Of a stretch of 64,000 nt of DNA, positions 9,175 to 17,076 are shown one piece after another (the stretch's first letter is position 1; each line of letters begins with the position of its first letter). The notes under the pieces were generated by a model. That model did not search any database. It had not been told where the DNA came from and saw nothing but the letters and a program-made list of their open reading frames with translations. A program made the translations under genes and the position numbers. Source of the DNA: an uncultured Flavobacteriales bacterium (GTDB taxonomy: Bacteria; Bacteroidota; Bacteroidia; Flavobacteriales_E; Vicingaceae); NCBI GenBank assembly GCA_905479915.1, contig CAJQOH010000025.1, positions 1-64,000 of the forward strand, written 5' to 3'.

Positions 9175-10797
9175 ATGAAGTTTTCACTATTAAATATCCT
9201 TCTTTTCTCTCTTCTTTCATCACAAAGTTTAGTTGGCCAAAATCAAAAAGACACAACTGCGATAAATAACTCTGTTGAAGATGCTTTAAAATTAAGTCAA
9301 GAAGGAAATAATGAAGAATCTATAAAAGAGTGTCTAACACTTTTATCCATAGACCTAAAGCTTTCTTTGAAAGATAGTTTTAGGGTTTATAGATCTTTAG
9401 CCCATAACCTCTATCAATTTGGAGATTTTGACAACGCTTTAAATTATGCGAAAACATCCTTATCTCTACAGTTCCAACTTAACAATACCAAAGAAAAAAG
9501 TTATCTATTTCTGATGCATTTCTTCAATGCTGCTGAGCAATATGACTCCTCTATTTACTATATGAACTATACAGTAAGGTCTATTTTAGAAAAAAAGGAT
9601 GAGAATAATATCAACTTACTTATAAAGACTTACAATAATATTGGGTTTACATATTATCTTAATAATCAGTTAGATTCTGCTGAAGTCTATTATAAAAAAG
9701 TCATCAACATGCCCGGTGTTAAAGAAAACCATAGCAGCATTTATGGCTTGGCAACAGGGAATTTAGGGCAAATATATTTTTCTAAAAAAGAGTACAAAAA
9801 TGCAATAAAGTGTATGCAAACAGATGCCAAATTAACCAAAGGGAAAATCTGGGAATCATACAACAATGCAGTATTTGGAATAGCAGAATCCTATTATGAA
9901 TTAAAAGAGTATAAAAGAGCTAAAAAAGAACTACAACTTTTATTCAGTCAAAAACGACAAATAAATAAAACATTATTGAAAGCTTATGCCTTAATGGCGA
10001 AAGTTCTTGAATATACAAACAATGGTGATGGAAGTGCAATCTATTTAAAAAAGTACATCAAACTCAATGATTCTCTGATCCAAAATGAAAAACCTAAAAA
10101 AGAGGTAAAAAATCAACTTTCTAGAACACGTATTAACCTAGTAGAGCAAAATTTAAAGCTTAAAGAAAAGGAAGTTGAATTGATAAACAACCAGCTTTTA
10201 TTAAGTGAGAATACCGCAAAAACACACCAATTAAAAACACGAGCCTATATCATTACTCTTATTCTATCTTTAATTTTTATTATCCTATTATTCGCCTATT
10301 TTAAAAACAGACAAAAAAAGAACCGTGCTATCCGAGAATTGGAAAAAGAGCTTCTAGAGGTTGAAATAAAAAACAAACAAAAAGACCTAAACAATGTGGT
10401 TACAAATCTTTCCTATAAAAGGTCATTTATTGATGATGTTCAGCAAAAATTGAAAGATCTAAAACACCAACCAGTAGAAAATTTATCTGAAAACTTAACT
10501 TCTTTAATTCGTGAATTTAACACCTATAAAAGTGCAGATAAAAATGTTGAAGTTTTACAATCAGATATAGAAAAAGTAAACTTATCCTTTTTTGAAGCTT
10601 TAGGTAAAAAATACCCTTTGCTTACAGAAAACGAAAAAGAACTTTGTGGATTACTCTTATTGAATCTATCTTCTAAAGATATAGCTAACATCAGGAACAT
10701 CTCTCCTAATGCGGTCAAAAAAGCACGACAAAGAATTAGAAAAAAACTACCTATTCGTCCAGACGAAAAAATAACAACTTTTTTAAGCGCTATCTAG
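9175..10797 (+). CDS. Tetratricopeptide-repeat membrane protein with C-terminal LuxR-like HTH
   Basis: A 540-aa one-component regulator of a type common in Bacteroidota. Residues 1-22 are a signal peptide. About 30-300 is a run of TPR helices (e.g. YNNIGFTYYLNNQLDSAEVYY, about 158-178), predicted to be periplasmic. About 310-345 is a coiled coil, residues about 352-373 are a transmembrane helix (YIITLILSLIFIILLFAYF), and 380-470 is a second coiled coil in the cytoplasm. The end (LTENEKELCGLLLLNLSSKDIANI...SPNAVKKARQRIRKKL) is a helix-turn-helix of the GerE/LuxR type. It probably senses an envelope state and acts on DNA. It has no kinase or receiver domain. The target genes are unknown. Confidence 0.82.
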   Translation: MKFSLLNILLFSLLSSQSLVGQNQKDTTAINNSVEDALKLSQEGNNEESIKECLTLLSIDLKLSLKDSFRVYRSLAHNLYQFGDFDNALNYAKTSLSLQFQLNNTKEKSYLFLMHFFNAAEQYDSSIYYMNYTVRSILEKKDENNINLLIKTYNNIGFTYYLNNQLDSAEVYYKKVINMPGVKENHSSIYGLATGNLGQIYFSKKEYKNAIKCMQTDAKLTKGKIWESYNNAVFGIAESYYELKEYKRAKKELQLLFSQKRQINKTLLKAYALMAKVLEYTNNGDGSAIYLKKYIKLNDSLIQNEKPKKEVKNQLSRTRINLVEQNLKLKEKEVELINNQLLLSENTAKTHQLKTRAYIITLILSLIFIILLFAYFKNRQKKNRAIRELEKELLEVEIKNKQKDLNNVVTNLSYKRSFIDDVQQKLKDLKHQPVENLSENLTSLIREFNTYKSADKNVEVLQSDIEKVNLSFFEALGKKYPLLTENEKELCGLLLLNLSSKDIANIRNISPNAVKKARQRIRKKLPIRPDEKITTFLSAI

Positions 10798-10987
10798 TGA
10801 TTCTTCAAAATGTTAAATAAACTATAGGTTTGTTTAAATCATAAGGCAAATTTCCATTTTCATCAATTTTTAACAGATTGGTATGTTTTTGTTTGATTAT
10901 CAACCAAAAGTACCCTCTCAGTACCCTTTATGATTTTCAATTTTCAGCTTCAAAAATCAAACTTTGCTGTGTTAAATCATATTGAAA

Positions 10988-13537
10988 ATGAGAAAGACAG
11001 CTAATATATTAACGTTAATTATTTTATTTTTTGTATCAGGTAAATTTTTTGCTCAGTTACCCGGCTGTGCAACGACTGTCAATACATTCCCTTACAACGA
11101 AGGTTTTGAAACAGGGGTTGGGACTTGGAATCAAAATGCAACAGAACAGTTTGATTGGACACCACTTACTGGGGGTACAGGTTCTGGAAGTACTGGACCA
11201 AGTGCTGCATCAGAAGGAACACAGTATCTTTATATAGAAACTTCTTCTCCAAGAGCTACAGGAGATGAGGCTTGGTTAGAATCCAATTGTTTTGATTTTA
11301 CAGGAGTATTACCCACAATTGAATTTGATTATCATATGTATGGAGCAACAATGGGCTCTCTAGAATTATTGATCAGCACGAACGGAACTGTTTGGACATC
11401 ACTTTGGAGTATGTCAGGAGATCAAGGAAACATATGGAGTACAGCTTCAATCAATCTATCTGCTTACTCTGGGCAAACTGTTGGATTTAGATTTAGAGGA
11501 GTTCGTGGAACCAGCTATACTGGCGATGCTGCAATTGACAACATCACTATTTTTGACTGTAACCCACAAGGATCTTGTGCAGGAATGCCAACATTTGGGA
11601 ATACAGATCACATTACAAATGTTGACATTAATACTATAAATAATACTAGCGGTTGTTCTCCATATACAGATTATACTGCCACTAGCACAAACTTAAATGC
11701 CGGTAGTAGTTATGTTCTAGAAATCACTACTGGTGGAGGATTAGGATTAGGAGTCTATACGGATTGTGCAGGTTGGGTTGATTGGAATAATGATGGAGAC
11801 TTTATTGATGCCGATGAAACACTTTCATTTTATGACAATGGAGTTTCAGGATCTAAAACAGCCATCGTTACAGTTCCAGCAGGAACAGCTTTAGGGTCCA
11901 AAACCATGAGATTAAGATCTGCTCAAGGCGGAACATCAATGACCCCTTGTAACACAACTGCTAATGGAGAAACGGAGGACTACACATTAAATGTAAATAC
12001 AAATACTACTCCTACAATTACAGCATCAATTACTCAAGGAACAAGCGCAACTGCTTGCTTAGGAGATTTTTTAACTTTAAATGCCGTTCCGGTATCTTCT
12101 TCTGCAATAACATCTTATCAATGGTATTTTGGCAACTATAGTGATTCAGATATTGATGACAGCATAGATGCTTCTCGAAATGGTGTCTATTCAATAGTTA
12201 TTGAAAATGCAGACGGAGAAGCTGCAATAGTAACTTTTACATTAACAATAAACGACCTACCTTCTGGAGGAGTAATAGGTAATTACACATGGTGTCAAGC
12301 AAATGACTCCGTAGATGTTCAATTGTCTTTAAATGGAAGTGGACCATTTTCAGTTGTAATTCAACCTGGCTCAATTACCTATAACAATGTTAGTAATGGC
12401 GATCTAGTAAAAGTTTTGTCAACTATTCAATCTCCAGTTAGTGTTTATCTATCCCAAATAACTGACGCAAATGGTTGTACAGTTACACTTGGCAACCCCG
12501 TAAATGAAGTTGTAAATGGAGATGGAACAACTTTAACAGGCTGGACAATAACCAATAATGGCGGAGATGGGTGGCTTGCAAATGGTACATTTAGAACATC
12601 TTATGGTTGGGCCAGAAAATTTCAAGTAATTGATTTAGTTGCTGCCGGATATACTACTGCAGAACTTGATACAGCTCCAATTGTTTATGCTTCTGAACAA
12701 TATTCAAGTGTCTTTAATAATGGTGATCAATATGAATATACTGTAACGCTACAAGATGCATCATTTAACACCATAGATACAAAATCAATAACCCTAACTA
12801 ATGTTGGCTCGAACAACTGGCAATTAGCAGGTTTTACTTTTTCCAACTATGGGTCTGGTTTAAGGTATATTCGATATGAGCATGGTGGAGTTGATACTGA
12901 ATTCTGGGCAGATCACTATGGAACAAGAATTGACAACTCTACGATTACACTAAATGTAAAAAGAAACATCTCCGCTGGAAGTCTGGATTTTAATTGCCCT
13001 TTACCGGTCGAATTAACGAATTTCGAAACTGAATGCGATAATTCAAAAACAAAATTAATATGGACAACTTCATCGGAGACAAACAATGATTACTTTTCTA
13101 TAGAAAGAAGTGTAGATGGCGTTAATTTTGATGTAGTAGATAATGTTGATGGAAAGGGAAACAGTTCTAACCTAACAAATTATAGTTGGACAGATGACAA
13201 CAACTCCATAAGCAATACAGTTTATTATCGATTAAAACAAACTGATTATAATGGTAATTATAAATATATAGGTCTAAAAGCAGCTAATTGCAAATCAACT
13301 GCAGATATTAATCTTTACCCTAACCCAACCAATGGGAAAGTAACTGTTGATTTAGGAGCCCCTTACTTAAATGTTAATGCTAAGGTTACCAATGTATTTG
13401 GTCAAATCATCAAGTCTGAAAGTTTTGAATCTATTAGTTCTTTAGAGCTTCTATTAGATAATGTTAATGGTTTATATTTTGTTGAAATAACAAGCAATAA
13501 CAGGCATCTTAAAACTTTTAAATTGCTAAAACAATAG
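10988..13537 (+). CDS. Secreted MAM/GEVED-domain protein with T9SS type A sorting domain
   Basis: An 849-aa exported protein. The signal peptide covers the first ~22 residues from the ATG at 10988; an in-frame TTG two codons upstream is possible. Residues about 28-190 resemble a MAM-like jelly-roll (PYNEGFETGVGTW ... AAIDNITIFDC). About 245-338 is a GEVED domain (GWVDWNNDGDFIDADETLSF ... NGETEDYTLNV), with the conserved WxDWNxDGxF core. About 685-765 is a fibronectin-like module (PVELTNFE...NNDYFSIERSVDG...YYRLKQTDYNG), and the C-terminus (INLYPNPTNGKVTVDL...) is the T9SS type A signal. The architecture points to a surface or released glycan- or protein-binding protein. No catalytic motif is evident. 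Confidence 0.86.
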   Translation: MRKTANILTLIILFFVSGKFFAQLPGCATTVNTFPYNEGFETGVGTWNQNATEQFDWTPLTGGTGSGSTGPSAASEGTQYLYIETSSPRATGDEAWLESNCFDFTGVLPTIEFDYHMYGATMGSLELLISTNGTVWTSLWSMSGDQGNIWSTASINLSAYSGQTVGFRFRGVRGTSYTGDAAIDNITIFDCNPQGSCAGMPTFGNTDHITNVDINTINNTSGCSPYTDYTATSTNLNAGSSYVLEITTGGGLGLGVYTDCAGWVDWNNDGDFIDADETLSFYDNGVSGSKTAIVTVPAGTALGSKTMRLRSAQGGTSMTPCNTTANGETEDYTLNVNTNTTPTITASITQGTSATACLGDFLTLNAVPVSSSAITSYQWYFGNYSDSDIDDSIDASRNGVYSIVIENADGEAAIVTFTLTINDLPSGGVIGNYTWCQANDSVDVQLSLNGSGPFSVVIQPGSITYNNVSNGDLVKVLSTIQSPVSVYLSQITDANGCTVTLGNPVNEVVNGDGTTLTGWTITNNGGDGWLANGTFRTSYGWARKFQVIDLVAAGYTTAELDTAPIVYASEQYSSVFNNGDQYEYTVTLQDASFNTIDTKSITLTNVGSNNWQLAGFTFSNYGSGLRYIRYEHGGVDTEFWADHYGTRIDNSTITLNVKRNISAGSLDFNCPLPVELTNFETECDNSKTKLIWTTSSETNNDYFSIERSVDGVNFDVVDNVDGKGNSSNLTNYSWTDDNNSISNTVYYRLKQTDYNGNYKYIGLKAANCKSTADINLYPNPTNGKVTVDLGAPYLNVNAKVTNVFGQIIKSESFESISSLELLLDNVNGLYFVEITSNNRHLKTFKLLKQ

Positions 13538-13640
13538 AAGTTTGCTCTTGTTGAAAAAAGTTTAGCTTTTCTTTTACTACTGTTGTTTTCTTTCAGAAAT
13601 TAGCACCTTAGTTTGTAGGTTTAATTCAATTATAATTTCT

Positions 13641-13648
13641 TAAATTTG
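13641..13648 (+). promoter_or_regulatory. Bacteroidota -7 promoter box (TAAATTTG)
   Basis: TAnnTTTG match about 36 bp upstream of the ALDH7 start codon, implying a leader of roughly 30 nt. An upstream TTTG at about 13613 is further away than usual for a -33 element. Confidence 0.5.
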
Positions 13649-13683
13649 CAACCGATTTAGATAGAAAACAAAAATATTTAACA

Positions 13684-15243
13684 ATGTCAGAAACTTTAAC
13701 AGCAGACAAATATGGAATGCAAGAAGCTTTAAAAGCTCTTGGATTAAAAGAAATTAACGAAGGAACTTCTACAGGATCTAATAACTTTGGAGGAGGAGAA
13801 ATTATCTCTTCATATTCTCCTACAGATGGTGCTTTAATAGGAAAAGTTACTACTACAACTAAAGAAGATTACGAAAAGGTAATGGATGCAGCAACAACTG
13901 CTTTCAAATCTTTTAGAGCTATGCCAGCACCTCAAAGAGGAGAAATTGTTCGTCAGTTTGGAAATAAATTAAGAGAGCTAAAAGAACCTTTAGGAAAGCT
14001 TGTTTCTTATGAAATGGGGAAATCTTTACAAGAAGGTTATGGAGAGGTTCAAGAAATGATTGATATCTGCGATTTTGCAGTTGGATTATCCAGACAATTA
14101 AATGGTCAAACAATCCCATCAGAAAGACCTGGTCACGTAATGAGAGAACAATGGCATTCAATTGGTGTTGTTGGAATTATCTCTGCTTTTAATTTTCCAG
14201 TTGCTGTTTGGGCATGGAACACTGCTTTAGCTTGGATTTGTGGAGATGTTTGTGTTTGGAAAGGTTCTGAAAAAGCACCTATGTGTTCTGTAGCTTGTCA
14301 AAACATTATTGCAGACATTTTAAAAGAAAATAACTTACCAGAAGGAATCTCTTGTATCATTAATGGAGATTACAAAGTTGGTGAGTACATGACTACTGAT
14401 GAAAGAATTCCATTAGTATCTGCTACCGGTTCTACAAGAATGGGAAGAATTGTTGGTGCTACAGTTGCACAACGTTTTGGAAAGTCTTTATTAGAATTAG
14501 GTGGAAACAATGCTATCATTATTACTCCAACAGCAGATTTAAAAGTTGTTGTTCCTGGAGCCGTATTTGGAGCAGTTGGTACTTGTGGACAAAGATGTAC
14601 TTCTACAAGAAGATTAATCATCCACGAATCTGTTTACGATAAAGTAAAAGATGCTATTGTTGGAGCGTACGGACAGTTAACTATTGGTAACCCATTAGAT
14701 GAAAAGAATCACATCGGGCCATTAATTGATCAAGATGCTGTAAACACTTATTTAGCCGCAATTGAAAAAGCTAAAGCTGAAGGAGGAAATGTATTAGTAG
14801 ATGGTGGTGTTTTACAAGGAGAAGGTTATGAAAGCGGATGCTATGTAAAACCAGCTATTATTGAAGCTGAAAACAGTTACGAAATTGTTCAGTCAGAAAC
14901 TTTTGCTCCAATTTTATACTTAATGAAATATTCTGGAGATGTAGAAAATGCTATTGATACACAAAATGGTGTTGCTCAAGGTTTATCTTCAGCAATTATG
15001 ACTAACGAAATGAAAGAGGCTGAAAAGTTCTTATCATTTGCTGGTTCTGATTGTGGTATTGCTAATGTAAACATCGGAACTTCTGGTGCTGAAATTGGTG
15101 GTGCTTTTGGTGGAGAAAAAGAAACAGGTGGTGGACGTGAGTCTGGATCTGATGCTTGGAAAGTTTACATGAGAAGACAAACAAACACTGTAAACTATTC
15201 TGATGAATTGCCTTTAGCTCAAGGAATTAAATTCGATTTATAA
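13684..15243 (+). CDS. ALDH7-family aldehyde dehydrogenase (alpha-aminoadipic semialdehyde dehydrogenase type)
   Basis: A 519-aa NAD-dependent aldehyde dehydrogenase of the ALDH7/antiquitin group, which oxidises alpha-aminoadipate semialdehyde in lysine catabolism or related semialdehydes. The catalytic Glu271 lies in LLELGGNNA and the nucleophile Cys305 in GTCGQRCTSTRRL, a spelling typical of ALDH7. The cofactor-binding NFPVAVWAWN and KGSEKAP segments are present near residues 175-200. It is flanked by its own promoter-like box and a strong terminator, so it is probably monocistronic. Its strongly AT-ending, uniform codon use fits high expression. No lysine catabolic partner lies beside it, so the physiological substrate is inferred from the family only. 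Confidence 0.93.
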   Translation: MSETLTADKYGMQEALKALGLKEINEGTSTGSNNFGGGEIISSYSPTDGALIGKVTTTTKEDYEKVMDAATTAFKSFRAMPAPQRGEIVRQFGNKLRELKEPLGKLVSYEMGKSLQEGYGEVQEMIDICDFAVGLSRQLNGQTIPSERPGHVMREQWHSIGVVGIISAFNFPVAVWAWNTALAWICGDVCVWKGSEKAPMCSVACQNIIADILKENNLPEGISCIINGDYKVGEYMTTDERIPLVSATGSTRMGRIVGATVAQRFGKSLLELGGNNAIIITPTADLKVVVPGAVFGAVGTCGQRCTSTRRLIIHESVYDKVKDAIVGAYGQLTIGNPLDEKNHIGPLIDQDAVNTYLAAIEKAKAEGGNVLVDGGVLQGEGYESGCYVKPAIIEAENSYEIVQSETFAPILYLMKYSGDVENAIDTQNGVAQGLSSAIMTNEMKEAEKFLSFAGSDCGIANVNIGTSGAEIGGAFGGEKETGGGRESGSDAWKVYMRRQTNTVNYSDELPLAQGIKFDL

Positions 15244-15261
15244 TCAGAAAATAAATATTTC

Positions 15262-15297
15262 AAAAAAGCCTCTTCAGAATTGAAGAGGCTTTTTTAT
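15262..15297. terminator. Bidirectional terminator between ALDH7 and yitT-family genes
   Basis: A 10-bp stem (AGCCTCTTCA / TGAAGAGGCT, 15267-15276 and 15281-15290) with a 4-nt loop, flanked by A-rich and T-rich runs. It can end transcripts from both convergent genes. Confidence 0.92.
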
Positions 15298-15298
15298 T

Positions 15299-16144
15299 TT
15301 AAGACGATTCAAGAGCTAAAAAATGAGCTTGCGGGTCTGTTTGATATACAAGCTTCTCTACAGTGTCTAAATGTTTTGCACTTTTAGTAACTAATATCAT
15401 CTTATCATCAGCTTCATTATGAATTAACTTTAGCACATCGCCTTTTACATGCTCATTTTTAGCAATTGCCAATTGAATTGCAACATTACTTTTAGAAAAA
15501 ATAAGAATTGTTTTTTTCTGTTCAGTCTGCTTGGCATAATGCCCAATAGTTTTACTTGTTGTTACAATCGTAATTAAACAATAAGCCGCCATTGTATAAT
15601 CCTTAAAAGTTAGAATTCCTAACACCACCACAAGCGCATCCATAATTAACAATAAGTGACTAAATTGAATACTTGTTTTTTTATTCAAAATTCTTGCAAC
15701 AATATCACTACCCCCTGTAGTTGCTCCACCCATTTTTACAATAACTATTGAAGTGCCAACTAACAGTCCGCCAAAAATTCCAGAAACTAAAATATCATCA
15801 ACAATAATAGCGTTACCAGTTTGAGCAGCAATAGCATCAATTAGAAAAGAAGACGCTACCATAAATACAGCAGTTTTTATTATTGTTTTTTTACCTAGCA
15901 CCTTAGTCCCCCACAGCAACAATGGTATATTAATTAACAAAGCTATAGTCCCTATAGACAATTCTACCACCTCAAAAACCACAATACTTAACCCAAAGAC
16001 ACCTCCCGGAACTAGTTTGTGAGGTACTATAAATAGAGAATACCCTAAAGACAATACAAACGCACCAACAACTATAGATGCATAATTTTTAGTTTCGGAA
16101 AGAAAATTTTTTAATGCTACTTTTCCTACAATTTGATTTTTCAT
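15299..16144 (-). CDS. YitT family (DUF161/DUF2179) inner-membrane protein
   Basis: A 281-aa polytopic membrane protein. The N-terminal part holds about five to six transmembrane helices (from YASIVVGAFVLSLGYSLFIV at about 22-41, including the family signature VPHKLVPGGVFGLS and the Gly/Ser-rich KMGGATTGGSDIVARIL). The last ~80 residues form the soluble DUF2179 ferredoxin-like domain (KTILIFSKS...HVKGDVLKLIHNEADDKMILVT). The function of YitT proteins is not established; transport is often suspected. It lies only 26 nt beyond the T-run of an intrinsic terminator, behind two short upstream ORFs, so expression probably depends on terminator read-through. Confidence 0.9.
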   Translation of the reverse strand: MKNQIVGKVALKNFLSETKNYASIVVGAFVLSLGYSLFIVPHKLVPGGVFGLSIVVFEVVELSIGTIALLINIPLLLWGTKVLGKKTIIKTAVFMVASSFLIDAIAAQTGNAIIVDDILVSGIFGGLLVGTSIVIVKMGGATTGGSDIVARILNKKTSIQFSHLLLIMDALVVVLGILTFKDYTMAAYCLITIVTTSKTIGHYAKQTEQKKTILIFSKSNVAIQLAIAKNEHVKGDVLKLIHNEADDKMILVTKSAKHLDTVEKLVYQTDPQAHFLALESS

Positions 16145-16170
16145 TTTATTCTATTTTGAATGTTTATTTC

Positions 16171-16205
16171 AAAAAAAATCCCTTCGATATGTGCTATCGA
16201 AGGGA
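16171..16205 (-). terminator. Intrinsic terminator/attenuator just upstream of the yitT-family start
   Basis: On the minus strand, a perfect 11-bp stem (TCCCTTCGATA / TATCGAAGGGA) with loop GCACA is followed by eight T residues. It sits 26 nt before the yitT-family ATG, with no TAnnTTTG box in between, so transcription reaching that gene must pass through it. The 5' arm (TTCGAT) is also complementary to ATCGAA sequences in the last codons of the 34-aa ORF just upstream, giving a possible alternative pairing. Confidence 0.85.
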
Positions 16206-16235
16206 GTAATTATTTAGTTATTATTTCTACTTAAA

Positions 16236-16340
16236 TTATTCGATTCGATGTGGCATTTTATTACACAAAATAGTATTAACAGGCCTCGTCATATAACAAG
16301 CTGTCTTACTCTTAAAGTTATTTGTAGTAGTTTTTATCAT
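16236..16340 (-). CDS. Candidate leader peptide 2 (34 aa) upstream of the yitT-family gene
   Basis: A short ATG-to-TAA frame on the minus strand: begins MIKTTTNNFKSKTACYM, continues TRPVNTILCNKMPHRIE, then stop. It lies between two minus-strand intrinsic terminators. Its final codons (CATCGAATCGAA) overlap a sequence complementary to the 5' arm of the following terminator, the arrangement expected of a translated attenuator leader. It has two Cys and a Thr cluster but no long run of one amino acid that would name a ligand. It could instead be a free small protein. Coding status is inferred from position, not from homology I can name. Confidence 0.45.
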   Translation of the reverse strand: MIKTTTNNFKSKTACYMTRPVNTILCNKMPHRIE

Positions 16341-16351
16341 TTTTTAAACAT

Positions 16352-16385
16352 AAAAAAAGCGTTCATCTAGTAAGGTGAACGCTTA
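16352..16385 (-). terminator. Second minus-strand intrinsic terminator/attenuator
   Basis: On the minus strand, a 9-bp stem (AAGCGTTCA / TGAACGCTT, extendable by C-G and a G-U pair) is followed by a run of T residues. It lies between the 19-aa and 34-aa short ORFs. Its 5' arm GTTCACCT can also pair, with one bulge, to AGGTGTAAC at the end of the 19-aa ORF. Confidence 0.82.
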
Positions 16386-16404
16386 GATCTTTTAATTATC
16401 TTAG

Positions 16405-16464
16405 TTACACCTCAGAATTTACTCTGTGCATCTTTTGTCTTGTATTTGAAAAATTTCTAGTCAT
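16405..16464 (-). CDS. Candidate leader peptide 1 (19 aa)
   Basis: A short minus-strand ATG-to-TAA frame encoding MTRNFSNTRQKMHRVNSEV. It begins about 10 nt after a TAnnTTTG-like -7 box (16475-16482), so it would be translated from a nearly leaderless mRNA. It ends 20 nt before the second terminator, and its GAGGTGTAAC stop region can pair with that terminator's 5' arm. It has four Arg residues but no diagnostic amino-acid run. Together with the 34-aa ORF it forms a tandem peptide-terminator layout before the yitT-family gene. Coding status is inferred. Confidence 0.45.
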   Translation of the reverse strand: MTRNFSNTRQKMHRVNSEV

Positions 16465-16474
16465 AAATATGAGG

Positions 16475-16482
16475 CAAAACTA
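16475..16482 (-). promoter_or_regulatory. -7 promoter box on the minus strand (TAGTTTTG)
   Basis: Matches TAnnTTTG immediately upstream of the 19-aa short ORF. A TTG 15 nt further upstream is a short-spaced -33 candidate. It would start the long leader transcript of the yitT-family gene. Confidence 0.4.
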
Positions 16483-16696
16483 ATTCAAAAAACAATTCAA
16501 TTGAATTAATTACTGAAAATAATTCCATTTTATTTTAATCAGACTTTTTAATCAAGGCGTTTATTCTTTTGACTTTTCTTTGGTTGATGAACTATTTTTA
16601 TTATATTTAGAGTCCTAAAGCTTTAAACTTCAGGTAACTAAACAAAAGAAAAGAGCGTCTTTTCTACATACAAGGATTTTAACACTATCACTAAAA
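16483..16696. other. Intergenic region without a recognised gene
   Basis: AT-rich sequence between the divergent leader of the yitT-family gene and the small exported-protein gene. It presumably holds promoters for both directions. I see no ORF, tRNA or clear terminator in it. Confidence 0.6.
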
Positions 16697-17071
16697 ATGA
16701 AAAAAGCAGTCTTTTTAATAGCATTGTTGGCTACAATTATGAGTAATTCTTTTGCTCAAACAAACAATACTGAAGAAACAATCAACAAGCAAGCCCAAGA
16801 GTACAATGGAAGAAAATGTAAATTATCTGTTGAAGATATTTTACGTCAACAACCTTTTGATATTGATCATTACAAATCTGAAAAAGCAGGAAATATTACG
16901 GCTGCTTTAATTAAAGATATCAATCTAATATACTACAAAGAAAAAAATCACCTTCCAGGTATAAAAACACATATTAATTCAGTAAGAAATTCTGTTAAAG
17001 CAGCAAAAGACCATGGCATGGATTTAAAACTACTGAAAGCTGACCTTGACTTTGTTAATTCTATAAAATAA
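16697..17071 (+). CDS. Small exported protein, first gene of an adhesin/PorP operon
   Basis: A 124-aa protein with a clear signal peptide (MKKAVFLIALLATIMSNSFA, cleavage before QTNN). The mature part is helical and charged, with a single Cys (GRKCKLS). I recognise no domain. It ends 5 bp before the large type B surface-protein gene, so the two are almost certainly co-transcribed. A role as an accessory to the secreted adhesin is an inference from position only. Confidence 0.75.
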   Translation: MKKAVFLIALLATIMSNSFAQTNNTEETINKQAQEYNGRKCKLSVEDILRQQPFDIDHYKSEKAGNITAALIKDINLIYYKEKNHLPGIKTHINSVRNSVKAAKDHGMDLKLLKADLDFVNSIK

Positions 17072-17076
17072 CAGAC

